Below are positions 32,152 to 40,686 of a stretch of DNA of 64,000 bases, one piece after another (within the stretch, counting starts at the first letter, position 1; each line of letters starts with the position of its first letter). The notes beneath the pieces are model-generated. The model worked only from the letters and a program-made list of their open reading frames with translations. It was not told where the DNA came from and ran no database searches. Source of the stretch: DAIODI01 sp046349255 (lineage in GTDB: Bacteria > Pseudomonadota > Alphaproteobacteria > Rhizobiales > Aestuariivirgaceae); contig JAXMCR010000005.1 of the NCBI GenBank assembly GCA_046349255.1, positions 372,001 to 436,000 on the forward strand, written 5' to 3'. Position numbers and translations under genes: made by a program.

Positions 32152-33330
32152 TCACCATCGGCGAATTGTAGCGGTACTCAGAAGCTCTGAACCGCCGTCA
32201 GTGACCAGAACGGTTTCTTCGAAATCGCCGACGAAACCATGTTTTTCGACCGTGCGCTCGATGCACAGCACCATGCCGGGTTCGAGCACGGTCGGGTCGC
32301 CCGGCACGAGCCACGGGGTGTCCCAACCGAGGCCGAGACCGTGGCCGAGGCCGGAGAAGTCGCTCTTGGGCGAGAAGCCCAGCTTGACGAGCCGCTCGAG
32401 TGCCGCGTCGGCGACCGAGCCTGCCGTGACGCCAGGACGGACCGCGGCAACGCCGGCCTGAACGCACGCGATCGCCGCCTCGAAGGCTTCGATCTCGGAT
32501 TCGGTCGCGTGTCCGATCGGCTTCGAGCGCGAGTGGTCGAAGAAGTAGAAGCGCCAGACGCCGGAGATGCCGATCTGGAACCACTGGCCTTCCTCGAGCG
32601 GCTCGCGCGAGGCCCACGTCGGGAAATCGCTCGACACCATCACGGGGTCGTTGCCGCCGCGGCCGGAGGTCATGAAATTGTTGTAGAGGATGCCGCCTTC
32701 GCGCGCGATGAGGTCGAGGCCGCGGCCCATGATCTCGCCGTGCGTGGCCCCGGGGCGCGCCGCCTCCATCATTGCTTCGATCGCAGCAGACCCGAGCGCC
32801 GAGGACCGGCGCAGGATAGCGATCTCGGCGGGCGACTTCACCGCGCGCATGCGGGACAGGATGTCGCCCGCATCGACGAGCTCGAGGCCCGGAAGTTCGG
32901 CTCGGATCGCCGCCGCCACCGAGAAGGGCAGAACATCGGCCCCGCAGAGGCCGACCTTCGCCTTGCCGAGGCCGCGGTCCTTCAGCACGCCGATCAGCGA
33001 GCGCACCACGTCGTCGCCTTGCACCACGTCGTCGACGAGACATTCGCCTTCCTTCACAGGCATGTCGACGACGAGGGCCGGCTTGCCCTTCGCCGGCAGC
33101 ACCACGAACGCATGCGCGCGCGCCGACCAGTCGCCCCGGCGGTCGGTCACGTAGGGGAACGAGCTGTAGAAGTTGGCGAGGTAGTAGACGTCGGCATAGC
33201 GGTCGACGGTGCCGCCGCCGCGCGAGCACACCAGCAGCGCATCGAACCCGCGCGCCGCGGCTTCGGCGGCGGCCCGCTTCTGGCGGTCGCGGAACTCGGC
33301 AAGCGGGATGAACAGGCCGTCGTCGTGCAC
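32152..33330 (-). CDS. M24 (creatinase/aminopeptidase P) family protein
   Basis: 392 residues: an N-terminal creatinase-like domain (~1-150) and a C-terminal pita-bread domain. The latter has GLGHGLGLGWDTPWLV (His), LCIERTVEKHGFVGDFEETV (two Glu), and FYFFDHSRS (second Asp), but the position of the first metal-binding Asp, 11 residues before that Asp, is Gly (QIGISGVWRF). So the binuclear metal site is incomplete, as in creatinase-type hydrolases that work without metal. Placed between the ATPase and binding-protein genes of an uptake operon, it probably acts on the imported compound. Confidence 0.88.
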   Translation of the reverse strand: MHDDGLFIPLAEFRDRQKRAAAEAAARGFDALLVCSRGGGTVDRYADVYYLANFYSSFPYVTDRRGDWSARAHAFVVLPAKGKPALVVDMPVKEGECLVDDVVQGDDVVRSLIGVLKDRGLGKAKVGLCGADVLPFSVAAAIRAELPGLELVDAGDILSRMRAVKSPAEIAILRRSSALGSAAIEAMMEAARPGATHGEIMGRGLDLIAREGGILYNNFMTSGRGGNDPVMVSSDFPTWASREPLEEGQWFQIGISGVWRFYFFDHSRSKPIGHATESEIEAFEAAIACVQAGVAAVRPGVTAGSVADAALERLVKLGFSPKSDFSGLGHGLGLGWDTPWLVPGDPTVLEPGMVLCIERTVEKHGFVGDFEETVLVTDGGSELLSTATIRRW

Positions 33331-33343
33331 GCTGATGTCCTCT

Positions 33344-34420
33344 CTATTCCCGCAGCACCGCCGCCTCGGCCGGCGCCCAGCTCACCCACAGGGTGGTGCC
33401 TTCGCGCGCGAGGCCTTCCTGGCGCTGATTATTCTGTACGGAGACGATAAGCGGGTCGGCGATCTCTGCAACCCCCACATGATACTGGCTGCGGTCGCCC
33501 ATGTAGGTCGCCGCCATCACCGTACCGCGAACCGCATTGATCGCGCCGGCCGGCCGCTCCCCCGAGATGGCGAGCTTCTCCGGGCGGATCGCGAGCGTGA
33601 CCGGCGTTCCGACGGGCAGCGTCTGCGGCTCCACCAGCAGCGGGCCCAGCGGCCCGGCGTCGGCCTTGCCGTTGCCGATGAGCGTGGCGGGAATGAAGTT
33701 CATCGAACCGATGAACGCCGCGACCGTCTTCGAGACCGGATACTCGTAGAGGCGCGCGGCGGTGTCGATCTGCAGCACCCTGCCGCCGCCCATCACCGCC
33801 ACGCGGTCGGAGAGCGCCAGCGCCTCCTCCTGGTCGTGCGTCACGAACACGAAGGTGATGCCCACCGTGCGCTGGAGCTTGCGCAGTTCGACCTGCATCT
33901 CCTCGCGCAGCTTCTTGTCGAGCGCGCCCAGCGGCTCGTCGAGCAGCAGCACCTTCGGGTCGCACACCAGCGCGCGGGCGAGCGCCACGCGCTGCCGCTG
34001 GCCGCCCGAGAGTTCATGTGCACGCCGCTCGCCGTATCCTTTCAGCCGGATCAGATCGAGCGCGTCCTCCACCTTGCGGTGGATCGCCTCCTTGTCGAGG
34101 CCGCGGTTGCCGAGGCCGTAGGCGATGTTTTGGTACACGTTCAGGTGCGGGAAGATCGCGTAGCTCTGGAACACCATGTTGGTGGGCCGCCGGTTCGCCG
34201 GCACGCGCGACATGTCCTGCCCGTCGATGAAGATCGCGCCCGAGGTCGGTGCGTCGAGGCCGGCGAGCAGGCGCAGCAGCGTCGTCTTCCCGCAGCCGGA
34301 GGGGCCGAGCAGCGAGAAGAACTCGCCGCGCGCGATCGAGAAGGACACGTCGTCCACCGCCTTCACCGCGCCGTAGTGGCGCCACACGCCCTCGATGCGG
34401 ATGTAGTCGGCGTCGCTCAT
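33344..34420 (-). CDS. ABC transporter ATPase, PotA type
   Basis: 358 residues from the ATG at 34420, which overlaps the upstream permease stop by four bases. Walker A GPSGCGKTT at residues 39-47, Q-loop at FQSYAIFPHLNV (~83), signature LSGGQ at 136-140, Walker B VLLLDEPLGALD at ~156-167, H-loop FVTHDQEEAL. The last ~110 residues are a TOBE domain (IRPEKLAISGERPAGAINAV), typical of polyamine/iron-type importers. It energises uptake through the two permeases that precede it. Confidence 0.94.
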   Translation of the reverse strand: MSDADYIRIEGVWRHYGAVKAVDDVSFSIARGEFFSLLGPSGCGKTTLLRLLAGLDAPTSGAIFIDGQDMSRVPANRRPTNMVFQSYAIFPHLNVYQNIAYGLGNRGLDKEAIHRKVEDALDLIRLKGYGERRAHELSGGQRQRVALARALVCDPKVLLLDEPLGALDKKLREEMQVELRKLQRTVGITFVFVTHDQEEALALSDRVAVMGGGRVLQIDTAARLYEYPVSKTVAAFIGSMNFIPATLIGNGKADAGPLGPLLVEPQTLPVGTPVTLAIRPEKLAISGERPAGAINAVRGTVMAATYMGDRSQYHVGVAEIADPLIVSVQNNQRQEGLAREGTTLWVSWAPAEAAVLRE

Positions 34421-35232
34421 GCGTCGGTCCTCGCGGGCGCCACGCCCTGGCGGCGGAACCACTCGGAGAACACGACGAGCGCGACCGAGCCCAGGAGGAT
34501 GAGGCTCCCCAGCGCCAGGATCGCCGGCAGCTTCTGCGGAAACCTCAGTTCACTGAAGATGAACACGGGCAGCGTCACCTGGTTGCCGCACAGGAACGCG
34601 GCGAGCACGTACTCGTCGAACGAGGCGCTGAAGCAGAGAAGGAAACTCGACACGATGCCGGGCCAGGCGAGCGGCAACGTGATGCGCCGGAAGGTGCGCC
34701 ACGCGCTGTCGCCGAGGTCGAACGCGGCGTCCTCGAGCGTCGGGTCGAACGCCTCGAGCCGCGCCATCAGCACCAGCATCGCGTAGGGCACGCACAGCAT
34801 CACGTGCGCCGCGGCGACGGTGAAGAGCGACAGCTCGAGCCCGAAGATGCGGCGCACGACGACGAGCAGCGCGAGCGCCAACACCAGCGAGGGAATGACG
34901 AGCGGCAGGAGGATGAACCCGGTGACGATGCGCTGGCCCGGCACCTGGTGGCGCGTCAGCGCTAGCGCGGCGAGAAGGCCGAGCGTCGTCGAGATCGCGG
35001 CAACGGCGATCGCCACCCTGACGCTCGCCCAGAACGCGGCGACGAGCTGCTCGTTGCCCGCCATCTGCCGGTACCAGTCGAGCGTAAAACCCTTCAGCGG
35101 GAAGGCGACGTAGATGCCGCTGTTGAACGAGAACAGCGGGATCAGCAGCACCGGCGCGTAAAGGAAGACGAGATAGGCGGTCGCATAGGCCGACAGGCCG
35201 GGCGATCCCGTCCGCTGGGCGAGCGCGGTCAT
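34417..35232 (-). CDS. ABC transporter permease, PotC type
   Basis: 271 residues, six membrane helices. The EAA loop that contacts the ATPase is DAAFDLGDSAWRTFRRITLP. Starts on an ATGA overlap with the first permease and ends on an ATGA overlap with the ATPase gene, so the three are translationally coupled. Confidence 0.92.
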   Translation of the reverse strand: MTALAQRTGSPGLSAYATAYLVFLYAPVLLIPLFSFNSGIYVAFPLKGFTLDWYRQMAGNEQLVAAFWASVRVAIAVAAISTTLGLLAALALTRHQVPGQRIVTGFILLPLVIPSLVLALALLVVVRRIFGLELSLFTVAAAHVMLCVPYAMLVLMARLEAFDPTLEDAAFDLGDSAWRTFRRITLPLAWPGIVSSFLLCFSASFDEYVLAAFLCGNQVTLPVFIFSELRFPQKLPAILALGSLILLGSVALVVFSEWFRRQGVAPARTDA

Positions 35233-36101
35233 CGCCGTGTCCCCGCGGCCGGGCGATAGCCCGTGACGTAGAGCGCGAGGCTCACGAGCAACGCCACCGT
35301 GCCCATCATGACGACCGACAGCGCTGCGCCGAGCGGCGCGTTGTTGCCCTTGCCGAACATCGTCTCGATGACGTTGCCGATCATGATGCCGGTGCTGCCG
35401 CCGACGAGCGAGGGCGTGACGTAGTCGCCCACCGTCGGGATGAACACGAGCAGACTTGCCGCGATCACGCCCGGCATCGACAGCGGCAGCGTCACGCGGC
35501 GGAAGCGGCGCATCGGGCTGTCGCCCAGGTCGGAGGCCGCGTCGAGCAGCGAGCGGTCGATCTTGTCGAGCGACACGTAGATCGGGAGGATCGCGTAGGC
35601 GGCCCAGGCGTGGGCAAGCGTGATCGTGACCGCAGTTGGATTATAGAGCAGGAACTCCAGGGGCTCGTTGATGAGGCCGAGCCACTTCAGCCCCGAGTTG
35701 ATGACGCCGTTGAAGCCGAGAATGATCTTCCAGGCGAAGATGCGCAGGAGGTAGCTCGTCCAGAACGGCACGGTGATCAGGATGATCCACACGAGCTTCC
35801 CCTGCTTCAGGCCGAACGCGAGGAAGTAGGCCATCGGATAGGCAAGCAGCACCGCGGCGAGCGTCGCCGTCGCCGCCATCAGGATCGAGCGGCCGAGCAG
35901 GTTCAGGTAGATCGGGTTCGCAGCGTAATCGAGCACCGCGCCGTAGTTCGCCAGCGTGAAACCGGGCTTCAGGTCGAAGTAATCCTGCGTCCAGAAGCTC
36001 ACGACGAGGAGCGCGAGCAGCGGCGCTGCGAGCATCACCGCCATCACGGCGAGCGTCGGCGCAAGTAGGGCGAGACCGCGTAGCGTCGACGACCGTGTCA
36101 T
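35229..36101 (-). CDS. ABC transporter permease, PotB type
   Basis: 290 residues, about six membrane helices, first gene of the operon. EAA loop DAASDLGDSPMRRFRRVTLP. The region YLLRIFAWKIILGFNGVINS is typical of PotB proteins. Divergent from the Rieske oxygenase gene with 114 nt between the starts, so the two units probably share control. Confidence 0.92.
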   Translation of the reverse strand: MTRSSTLRGLALLAPTLAVMAVMLAAPLLALLVVSFWTQDYFDLKPGFTLANYGAVLDYAANPIYLNLLGRSILMAATATLAAVLLAYPMAYFLAFGLKQGKLVWIILITVPFWTSYLLRIFAWKIILGFNGVINSGLKWLGLINEPLEFLLYNPTAVTITLAHAWAAYAILPIYVSLDKIDRSLLDAASDLGDSPMRRFRRVTLPLSMPGVIAASLLVFIPTVGDYVTPSLVGGSTGIMIGNVIETMFGKGNNAPLGAALSVVMMGTVALLVSLALYVTGYRPAAGTRR

Positions 36102-36161
36102 GCGCTTGAGCTTCTTCCAACTGGGCGGCAGATGGTGCAGGATGATCGGGCGCTTTTTTAC

Positions 36162-36178
36162 GCCAACTGTCTATTGGC
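36162..36178. promoter_or_regulatory. Palindrome in the transporter/Rieske divergent region
   Basis: GCCAA-N7-TTGGC, 38 nt before the Rieske start and ~61 nt before the permease start. A candidate operator shared by both transcripts; no regulator gene is adjacent. Confidence 0.35.
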
Positions 36179-36215
36179 AGCGCGATAAGTCAACTCTGAA
36201 AGCGTGAGGCGCCCC

Positions 36216-37319
36216 ATGTCCGACTGGCAGACGCTTCCCGGCCGGATTTACAACGACGCCGCGTTCTTCGCGAAGGAACGGGAGCGGGTGTTCCTGCCGT
36301 CGTGGCAGCTCGCAGGCCACGTAAGCGAGATCCCCAAGTCGGGCGACTTCCTGCGCTTCGACCTGCTCGACCAGTCGGCTATCGTGGTGCGCGGCGACGA
36401 CGGCGCGGTCCGGGCGTTCCACAACGTCTGCCGGCATCGCGCCTACCGGTTGCTCGCAACGGGTACCGGGCACTGCGAACGCACCATGATGTGCCCCTAT
36501 CACGGCTGGTCCTATGATTTCGCTGGCCGGCTGGCGGGCGTTCCGGCCGAAAGCTCTTTCCAGGGACTGAACCGCGCCGAGTACGGTCTCAAGCCGGTGG
36601 AGATGGACATCTTCCTCGGCCTGATCTTCGTGCGGTTCGTCTCGGGCGGCCGGTCGCTGTGCGAGGAACTGGCTCTCCTGAAGGAGCCGCTGTCACACTA
36701 CCGGCTCGACGAGATGGTGCCGCTCGGCAGGCACACGCTGACGCCGATCGCGGCCGACTGGAAAGTCGCGGTCGAGAACAACAGCGAAGCATACCACGTG
36801 CCAGTGGGGCACCCGGGTCTCCAGCGCCTCTATGGAAAGACCTACAGCCTCGAGATCCTCGGCAGCGGCATCAGCCGCGGCGGCGGCGAACTTTGTCCGC
36901 CCACGAACAAGTCGCCCTGGAGCGAGCGCGCCTACCTGAAGCTCCTGCCCGAGGTGGACCACCTGCCGGAGGAGCGCCGCAGGGCGTGGCTCTACTACAG
37001 CACGTTCCCGAACCTCGCATTCGACATCTACCCGGACCAGATCGACTACTTCCAGATCCTTCCCCTCGCGCCGGGCAAGTGCGTGGCGCGCTCGCGCGCC
37101 TACGGCTTGCCGGACAATCGTCGGGAGATGCGGGCGGCACGCTGGCTCAACGTCAGGATCAACACGCAGGTCGGTCGCGAGGATGTAGGACTCGTCGAGG
37201 GAACGCAGGCCGGCCTTGCCTCGCTGGGTTACGGCACGGGGCTGCTCTCCACGAAGGAAGCACGCATCCGGATGTTTCAGGGCCGCATTCGCGATCTACT
37301 CGCCGACTGCTTCCAATAG
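36216..37319 (+). CDS. Rieske non-haem iron oxygenase, alpha subunit type
   Basis: 367 residues. Rieske [2Fe-2S] ligands: C72 and H74 in VCRHRAYRLL, C93 and H96 in MMCPYHGWSYDF. Catalytic iron motif VENNSEAYHVPVGHP with H194 and H199; the bridging position before it is Glu rather than Asp, as in several quaternary-amine demethylases (glycine betaine, carnitine and stachydrine types). It uses O2 and electrons from a reductase to hydroxylate, often N-demethylating the substrate. No reductase or ferredoxin gene is in the window. Divergent from the PotBCA-type operon, so it likely acts on the imported compound. Confidence 0.9.
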   Translation: MSDWQTLPGRIYNDAAFFAKERERVFLPSWQLAGHVSEIPKSGDFLRFDLLDQSAIVVRGDDGAVRAFHNVCRHRAYRLLATGTGHCERTMMCPYHGWSYDFAGRLAGVPAESSFQGLNRAEYGLKPVEMDIFLGLIFVRFVSGGRSLCEELALLKEPLSHYRLDEMVPLGRHTLTPIAADWKVAVENNSEAYHVPVGHPGLQRLYGKTYSLEILGSGISRGGGELCPPTNKSPWSERAYLKLLPEVDHLPEERRRAWLYYSTFPNLAFDIYPDQIDYFQILPLAPGKCVARSRAYGLPDNRREMRAARWLNVRINTQVGREDVGLVEGTQAGLASLGYGTGLLSTKEARIRMFQGRIRDLLADCFQ

Positions 37320-37386
37320 CGAAGAGCATCACTTCATGTGCCGACTGTACGCCGGGCCGCCGCCTGGTCTCCCATCACTGTGGCTC

Positions 37387-37413
37387 GAAGCCCCGACCAT
37401 CGGTCGGGGCTTC
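37387..37413 (+). terminator. Hairpin terminator after the Rieske gene
   Basis: Perfect 12-bp stem GAAGCCCCGACC / GGTCGGGGCTTC with a 3-nt loop, 67 nt after the stop. No T-run follows. Confidence 0.65.
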
Positions 37414-37814
37414 GCATCCGGGGGCAGAACTCATTGCAGCGCCGCGGTGACGCTGGCCGCTACTTGCGGCTTATCGGGGAGTGGTCGGGCGTGTCGATGC
37501 TCCCTTCCCGCCTGGTGGCGACCCGGTGGCGACCCATAGGCGCATTCTCCCCTCTACGCTCCATGCCAACCTACCGCAAACACTTGATCTGGCTAACGAA
37601 TTATTAGCGCACCCGACAGGATGAAACTGGGCACCGCTATGTCATTGTTGCACCAATTTATTTTTAGGAGTTCCGCTCGGAGTGCAAGGTCCACTTTGAC
37701 CAAGACCGGACATTGTAGCCGCGCTGCCGAACGTCTGACTTTGTCCGAAGGCTGGTCTTGCCAAAAAGCCTGAGGACGTTGAAGCGGGGCAGGCCTCCCA
37801 CAGGAAATATTCCA
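37414..37814. other. Non-coding stretch with a GGTGGCGACC repeat pair
   Basis: 401 bases. GGTGGCGACC occurs at 37514-37523 and 37525-37534, 11 nt apart, the same spacing as the GTTACCT pair before the integrase. It may be an arm-site pair left by another integration. To the right the sequence is AT-richer and stop-ridden; no gene seen. Confidence 0.4.
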
Positions 37815-38801
37815 CTAGGTTAGCACGACAATTTTACCACCCGCTCGGTTCTCCTCCATGCACCGATGCGCCTCGACAATCTCATCAAGCCCGAAGACCT
37901 TTCCGATCGCTGGTTTCAGCGTGCCGGCTTCGATTTGCTGGACAAGCTCCTGCAGTGGTGTGCGCATGAATTCCTCCGACCCGCCTGCATAGGTGGTTAG
38001 GTTGATGGTGGTTGGGATTGTCTCCATCGGGCTGAAACTGTCGAAAGACCATTTGTCGCCGACCATGCCCGTCATGCAGACAACGCCACCCTTGCGGGCC
38101 GTCCGTAGCGAATCCGCCAACGTCGTGACGCCCACCAACTCCAACACTTTGTTGACGCCGCAGGGGAACACTTCTCGGACCTGTGCGGCGATCTGGCCGG
38201 TATCAATGAAGACCTGGTCCGCGCCATTATTGCGAAGTAGCTTCTCCCGCGAAGGATCACGTGTGGTCGCCGCGACGACCGCGCCGTGCTTCCGTGCGAT
38301 GGCTGCTGCGGCCAGCCCGACGGATGTCGTTCCGCCGCGAATGAGTAGCGTCTCGCCCTTCTTCAGCTGCAACGCCGTGAACAGCGAGCCCCATGCGGTC
38401 TGGAGCATTTCAGGAATGGCGCCCAAGGTTGGCCAGTCGAGGCTCGTGTCGAGCTTCTGAACCTGGCTGGCGGGAACAATCGTATACTCTGCGTACCCTC
38501 CATCGAAGGCACGCCCCATGCCACCCATCGCTGTCGCGACGAGGTCTTCGCTCCTGAACTCCCCGCCAGGGGCCGTTTCGACGTAACCCGTCGCCTCTAT
38601 GCCAAGAATCCGGGGAAAGGCGACATTCGGAGAGTGTCCTTGCCGAGTGAAGAGTTCGGACCGATTCAGACCGAACGCTTTCACACGGATCAGGACTTCG
38701 CCATCCTTCGGCTCGGGGACCGGACGTGTTTCCAGCTTAAGCACGTCCGGTCCGCCAGGCTTATGAATGACGGCTGCCCTCATCGTCTTCGCCATGGTCA
38801 T
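37815..38801 (-). CDS. MDR-family zinc-type alcohol dehydrogenase/quinone oxidoreductase
   Basis: 328 residues. Medium-chain dehydrogenase layout: catalytic GroES-like N-terminal half (MRAAVIHKPGGPDVLKLETR, GLNRSELFTRQGHSP, GIEATGYVE), then the NADPH fold with LLIRGGTTSVGLAAAAIARK, a variant of the GxGxxG loop. Catalytic zinc cysteines are absent, so it is of the quinone-reductase group (NADPH:quinone or enone reduction). The ATG at 38801 overlaps the small upstream frame by four bases; an ATG at 38795 is also possible. Likely controlled by the divergent LysR. Confidence 0.9.
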   Translation of the reverse strand: MTMAKTMRAAVIHKPGGPDVLKLETRPVPEPKDGEVLIRVKAFGLNRSELFTRQGHSPNVAFPRILGIEATGYVETAPGGEFRSEDLVATAMGGMGRAFDGGYAEYTIVPASQVQKLDTSLDWPTLGAIPEMLQTAWGSLFTALQLKKGETLLIRGGTTSVGLAAAAIARKHGAVVAATTRDPSREKLLRNNGADQVFIDTGQIAAQVREVFPCGVNKVLELVGVTTLADSLRTARKGGVVCMTGMVGDKWSFDSFSPMETIPTTINLTTYAGGSEEFMRTPLQELVQQIEAGTLKPAIGKVFGLDEIVEAHRCMEENRAGGKIVVLT

Positions 38802-38938
38802 GCCCCCGCCCGACGTGTTTGGAATGCAGTAAGGCTGAGGCCCGGTGCGCTAGTCTTGCTGGCTCCCGAAAGGATGAAGATAGCCGACATGCCTGGACGT
38901 TCAGGAATGTCGGCATGCTTGAGAATGTTGTCGAACAT
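38798..38938 (-). CDS. Tiny hypothetical protein
   Basis: 46 residues (MFDNILKHADIPERPGMSAI ... LTAFQTRRAGA), with GAGGGAAG before the ATG at 38938 and an ATGA overlap with the oxidoreductase gene. Position and coupling support translation; no family recognised. Could be a leader or a truncated gene. Confidence 0.35.
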   Translation of the reverse strand: MFDNILKHADIPERPGMSAIFILSGASKTSAPGLSLTAFQTRRAGA

Positions 38939-38960
38939 GGCTGTTCTTCCCTCTCTCGGC

Positions 38961-39437
38961 CTATTGGCGCGGCGGGTTGGTGGTGGAGAAGATGTAGCGG
39001 GCGATCTTCCAGTCACCGGCCCCCGTTTTAGCGAAAATGAACAGCTCCTGATTGGCTTCCGGCGCGCGGTGGCCATTGGCGTTGATCTTCACAAAGCCCT
39101 GAGATCGAGTCCGTACAAAAGCCCATTCCGGCGCAATTTGCGCGATCTCGTCGATCTCGAAATCGATATCGAGGGTGATGGCGCTGAAGACTCCGTCATA
39201 GGCCGCGCGAATGGCATCGGTTCCTATACTCGGCAAGTTGTGCTGGGGCATGAATACGCCATCCTCAGCGTAAAGTGAGAGAACGGTTGCAGTGTCCGAC
39301 GCATTTAGCGCGGCCTCATAGGTGGTAAGCACGGCTGCAATCGCGTCGCGATCCTTGTCGTGCTGAGCCGAGGCGACCCCCGTCGATGCGGCGATAATGG
39401 CGGCGAGAGCAAGGGTGCTTTTGAGCAAGGGTTTCAT
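38961..39437 (-). CDS. Secreted NTF2-like (SnoaL/SgcJ type) protein
   Basis: 158 residues, AAAGGAG before the ATG at 39437. Signal peptide MKPLLKSTLALAAIIAASTG, cleavage near ASA/QH. The cone-shaped NTF2 fold is shown by RDAIAAVLTTYEAALNASDT, VLSLYAEDGVFMPQHN, IRAAYDGVFSAITLDIDFEI and WKIARYIFSTTNPP. Proteins of this group bind or isomerise small molecules; no specific substrate is clear. First gene of the unit that ends with the MDR oxidoreductase, read divergently from the LysR gene. Confidence 0.85.
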   Translation of the reverse strand: MKPLLKSTLALAAIIAASTGVASAQHDKDRDAIAAVLTTYEAALNASDTATVLSLYAEDGVFMPQHNLPSIGTDAIRAAYDGVFSAITLDIDFEIDEIAQIAPEWAFVRTRSQGFVKINANGHRAPEANQELFIFAKTGAGDWKIARYIFSTTNPPRQ

Positions 39438-39517
39438 TGAACGTCTCCTTTGTTTGGTTCGGCGCATCCGCCGTTACAAAGAAACTTAGGATATTTCCGA
39501 ATTTTGGATTAGATGGT

Positions 39518-39544
39518 ATTATTTGGAATCATTATCCCAATAAT
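39518..39544. promoter_or_regulatory. Inverted repeat, likely LysR operator
   Basis: ATTATTTGG-N9-CCCAATAAT (one mismatch between arms), centred in the 117-nt gap between the divergent LysR and NTF2 genes and ending 10 nt before the LysR start. Position and dyad form fit an autoregulatory LysR site. Confidence 0.55.
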
Positions 39545-39554
39545 GGAATTATGT

Positions 39555-40460
39555 ATGGCGGACCTCAACTCCCTGATTGTCTTCGCACGGGTCGCGGAAA
39601 CCATGAGCTTTTCCGAAGCAGCCCGACGCCTGAACATGCCGATTTCGACCGTCTCTCGCAAAGTGGCGGATCTGGAAGATCAGCTCGGTGTACGCCTCAT
39701 CGAGCGTTCGACACGGAGCCTGCGGCTGACAGATGTCGGGGCGGATGTCCTCGCCGAGGCCCAGCGCGGAGCAGAAGTAAGCGAAGCCGTTCAGAGCATT
39801 GTTTCAAACCAACTGACCGAGGTTAGAGGACTGCTGCGCCTATCTGCGCCGCCCAGTATCGCCGACAGCGTGCTCGCGCCGATCCTCATCGCTTTCCAGG
39901 CGTCCTACCCGCGGGTGCGCGTGCATGTCCTCGTCACTGACCGCTTTGTCGATCACATCGCCGAAGGCGTTGATCTCGCTTTCCGTGTAGGTGCGTTGAA
40001 AGACTCCGCGCTAGTGGCCCGGACAATTCTGACCTATCGCCGCCGCCTCCTGGCCAGCCCCGGCTATTTGTTGGGGCGCAAGGGTCCCACGAGGCCGGCG
40101 GAACTAACAGACGAGAATCTACTCGCCTTCTCATCCTCGACCGGCGAGCACAGCTGGACATTCTGCAAAGGCGAAGCCTCGGAGACGATCCGCTTCCAAC
40201 CGCACCTCGCCATGAATGATTATGCAGGCCTTGCGACGGCGCTTGCCTCAGGCAGCGGCATTGGCGATTTGCCGCCCATCGTGCGTCCTGATTTCTTCCA
40301 GTCCGGTAAGCTCGTCGAAGTCATGCCTGACTGGACCTTCCGAGCAGAAACGCTGTCCATGGTCCATCTCGGCAATCGGCACATTCCAAGGCCAGTTCGC
40401 CTGTTCAAGGATTTTGCGAGCCAGGCGGCCCCGTCCATGTTTCCCGCGCTGCCTGTGTGA
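39555..40460 (+). CDS. LysR-type transcriptional regulator
   Basis: 301 residues from the ATG at 39555. HTH: FARVAETMSFSEAARRLNMP then ISTVSRKVADLEDQLGVRLI. Effector domain: GLLRLSAPPSIADSVLAPIL, VDLAFRVGALKDSALVARTI, HLAMNDYAGLATALASGSGI. The RLIERSTRSLRLTDVG stretch puts it in the large subgroup that controls divergent oxidoreductase genes. Neighbouring targets would be the NTF2 protein and MDR reductase. Confidence 0.9.
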   Translation: MADLNSLIVFARVAETMSFSEAARRLNMPISTVSRKVADLEDQLGVRLIERSTRSLRLTDVGADVLAEAQRGAEVSEAVQSIVSNQLTEVRGLLRLSAPPSIADSVLAPILIAFQASYPRVRVHVLVTDRFVDHIAEGVDLAFRVGALKDSALVARTILTYRRRLLASPGYLLGRKGPTRPAELTDENLLAFSSSTGEHSWTFCKGEASETIRFQPHLAMNDYAGLATALASGSGIGDLPPIVRPDFFQSGKLVEVMPDWTFRAETLSMVHLGNRHIPRPVRLFKDFASQAAPSMFPALPV

Positions 40461-40613
40461 ACGCTCATCGCTGGTGTGACCGCAGGGTCGCCCATTCCTG
40501 CCGTACTCGGCGAGTCCGGCTAGTACAGGACGGTGGTTGTGCGAAGGTTTGTGTCATCACTGGGGTCAATAGCCTACCCAAGTGCCCAGTTTTGTTCTGG
40601 AGCGGTGATGAAA

Positions 40614-40658
40614 TGGCGCACCGGGGAAGATTCGAACTCCCGACCCCCAGATTCGTAG
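40614..40658 (-). repeat. 45-nt 3' half of tRNA-Arg(ACG)
   Basis: On the minus strand it reads CTACGAATC (anticodon loop, ACG), the variable region, a T arm with GTTCGAATC, and ends GTGCGCCA. The D arm, 5' anticodon strand and 5' acceptor strand are missing, so it is not a gene. Its extent, CCA to anticodon loop in 45 nt, is the same as the tRNA-Phe cores, which marks it as an attachment-site half from a different tRNA. Confidence 0.8.
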
Positions 40659-40686
40659 TCACCCAGCTACAGCGACTTCCCTTGGC

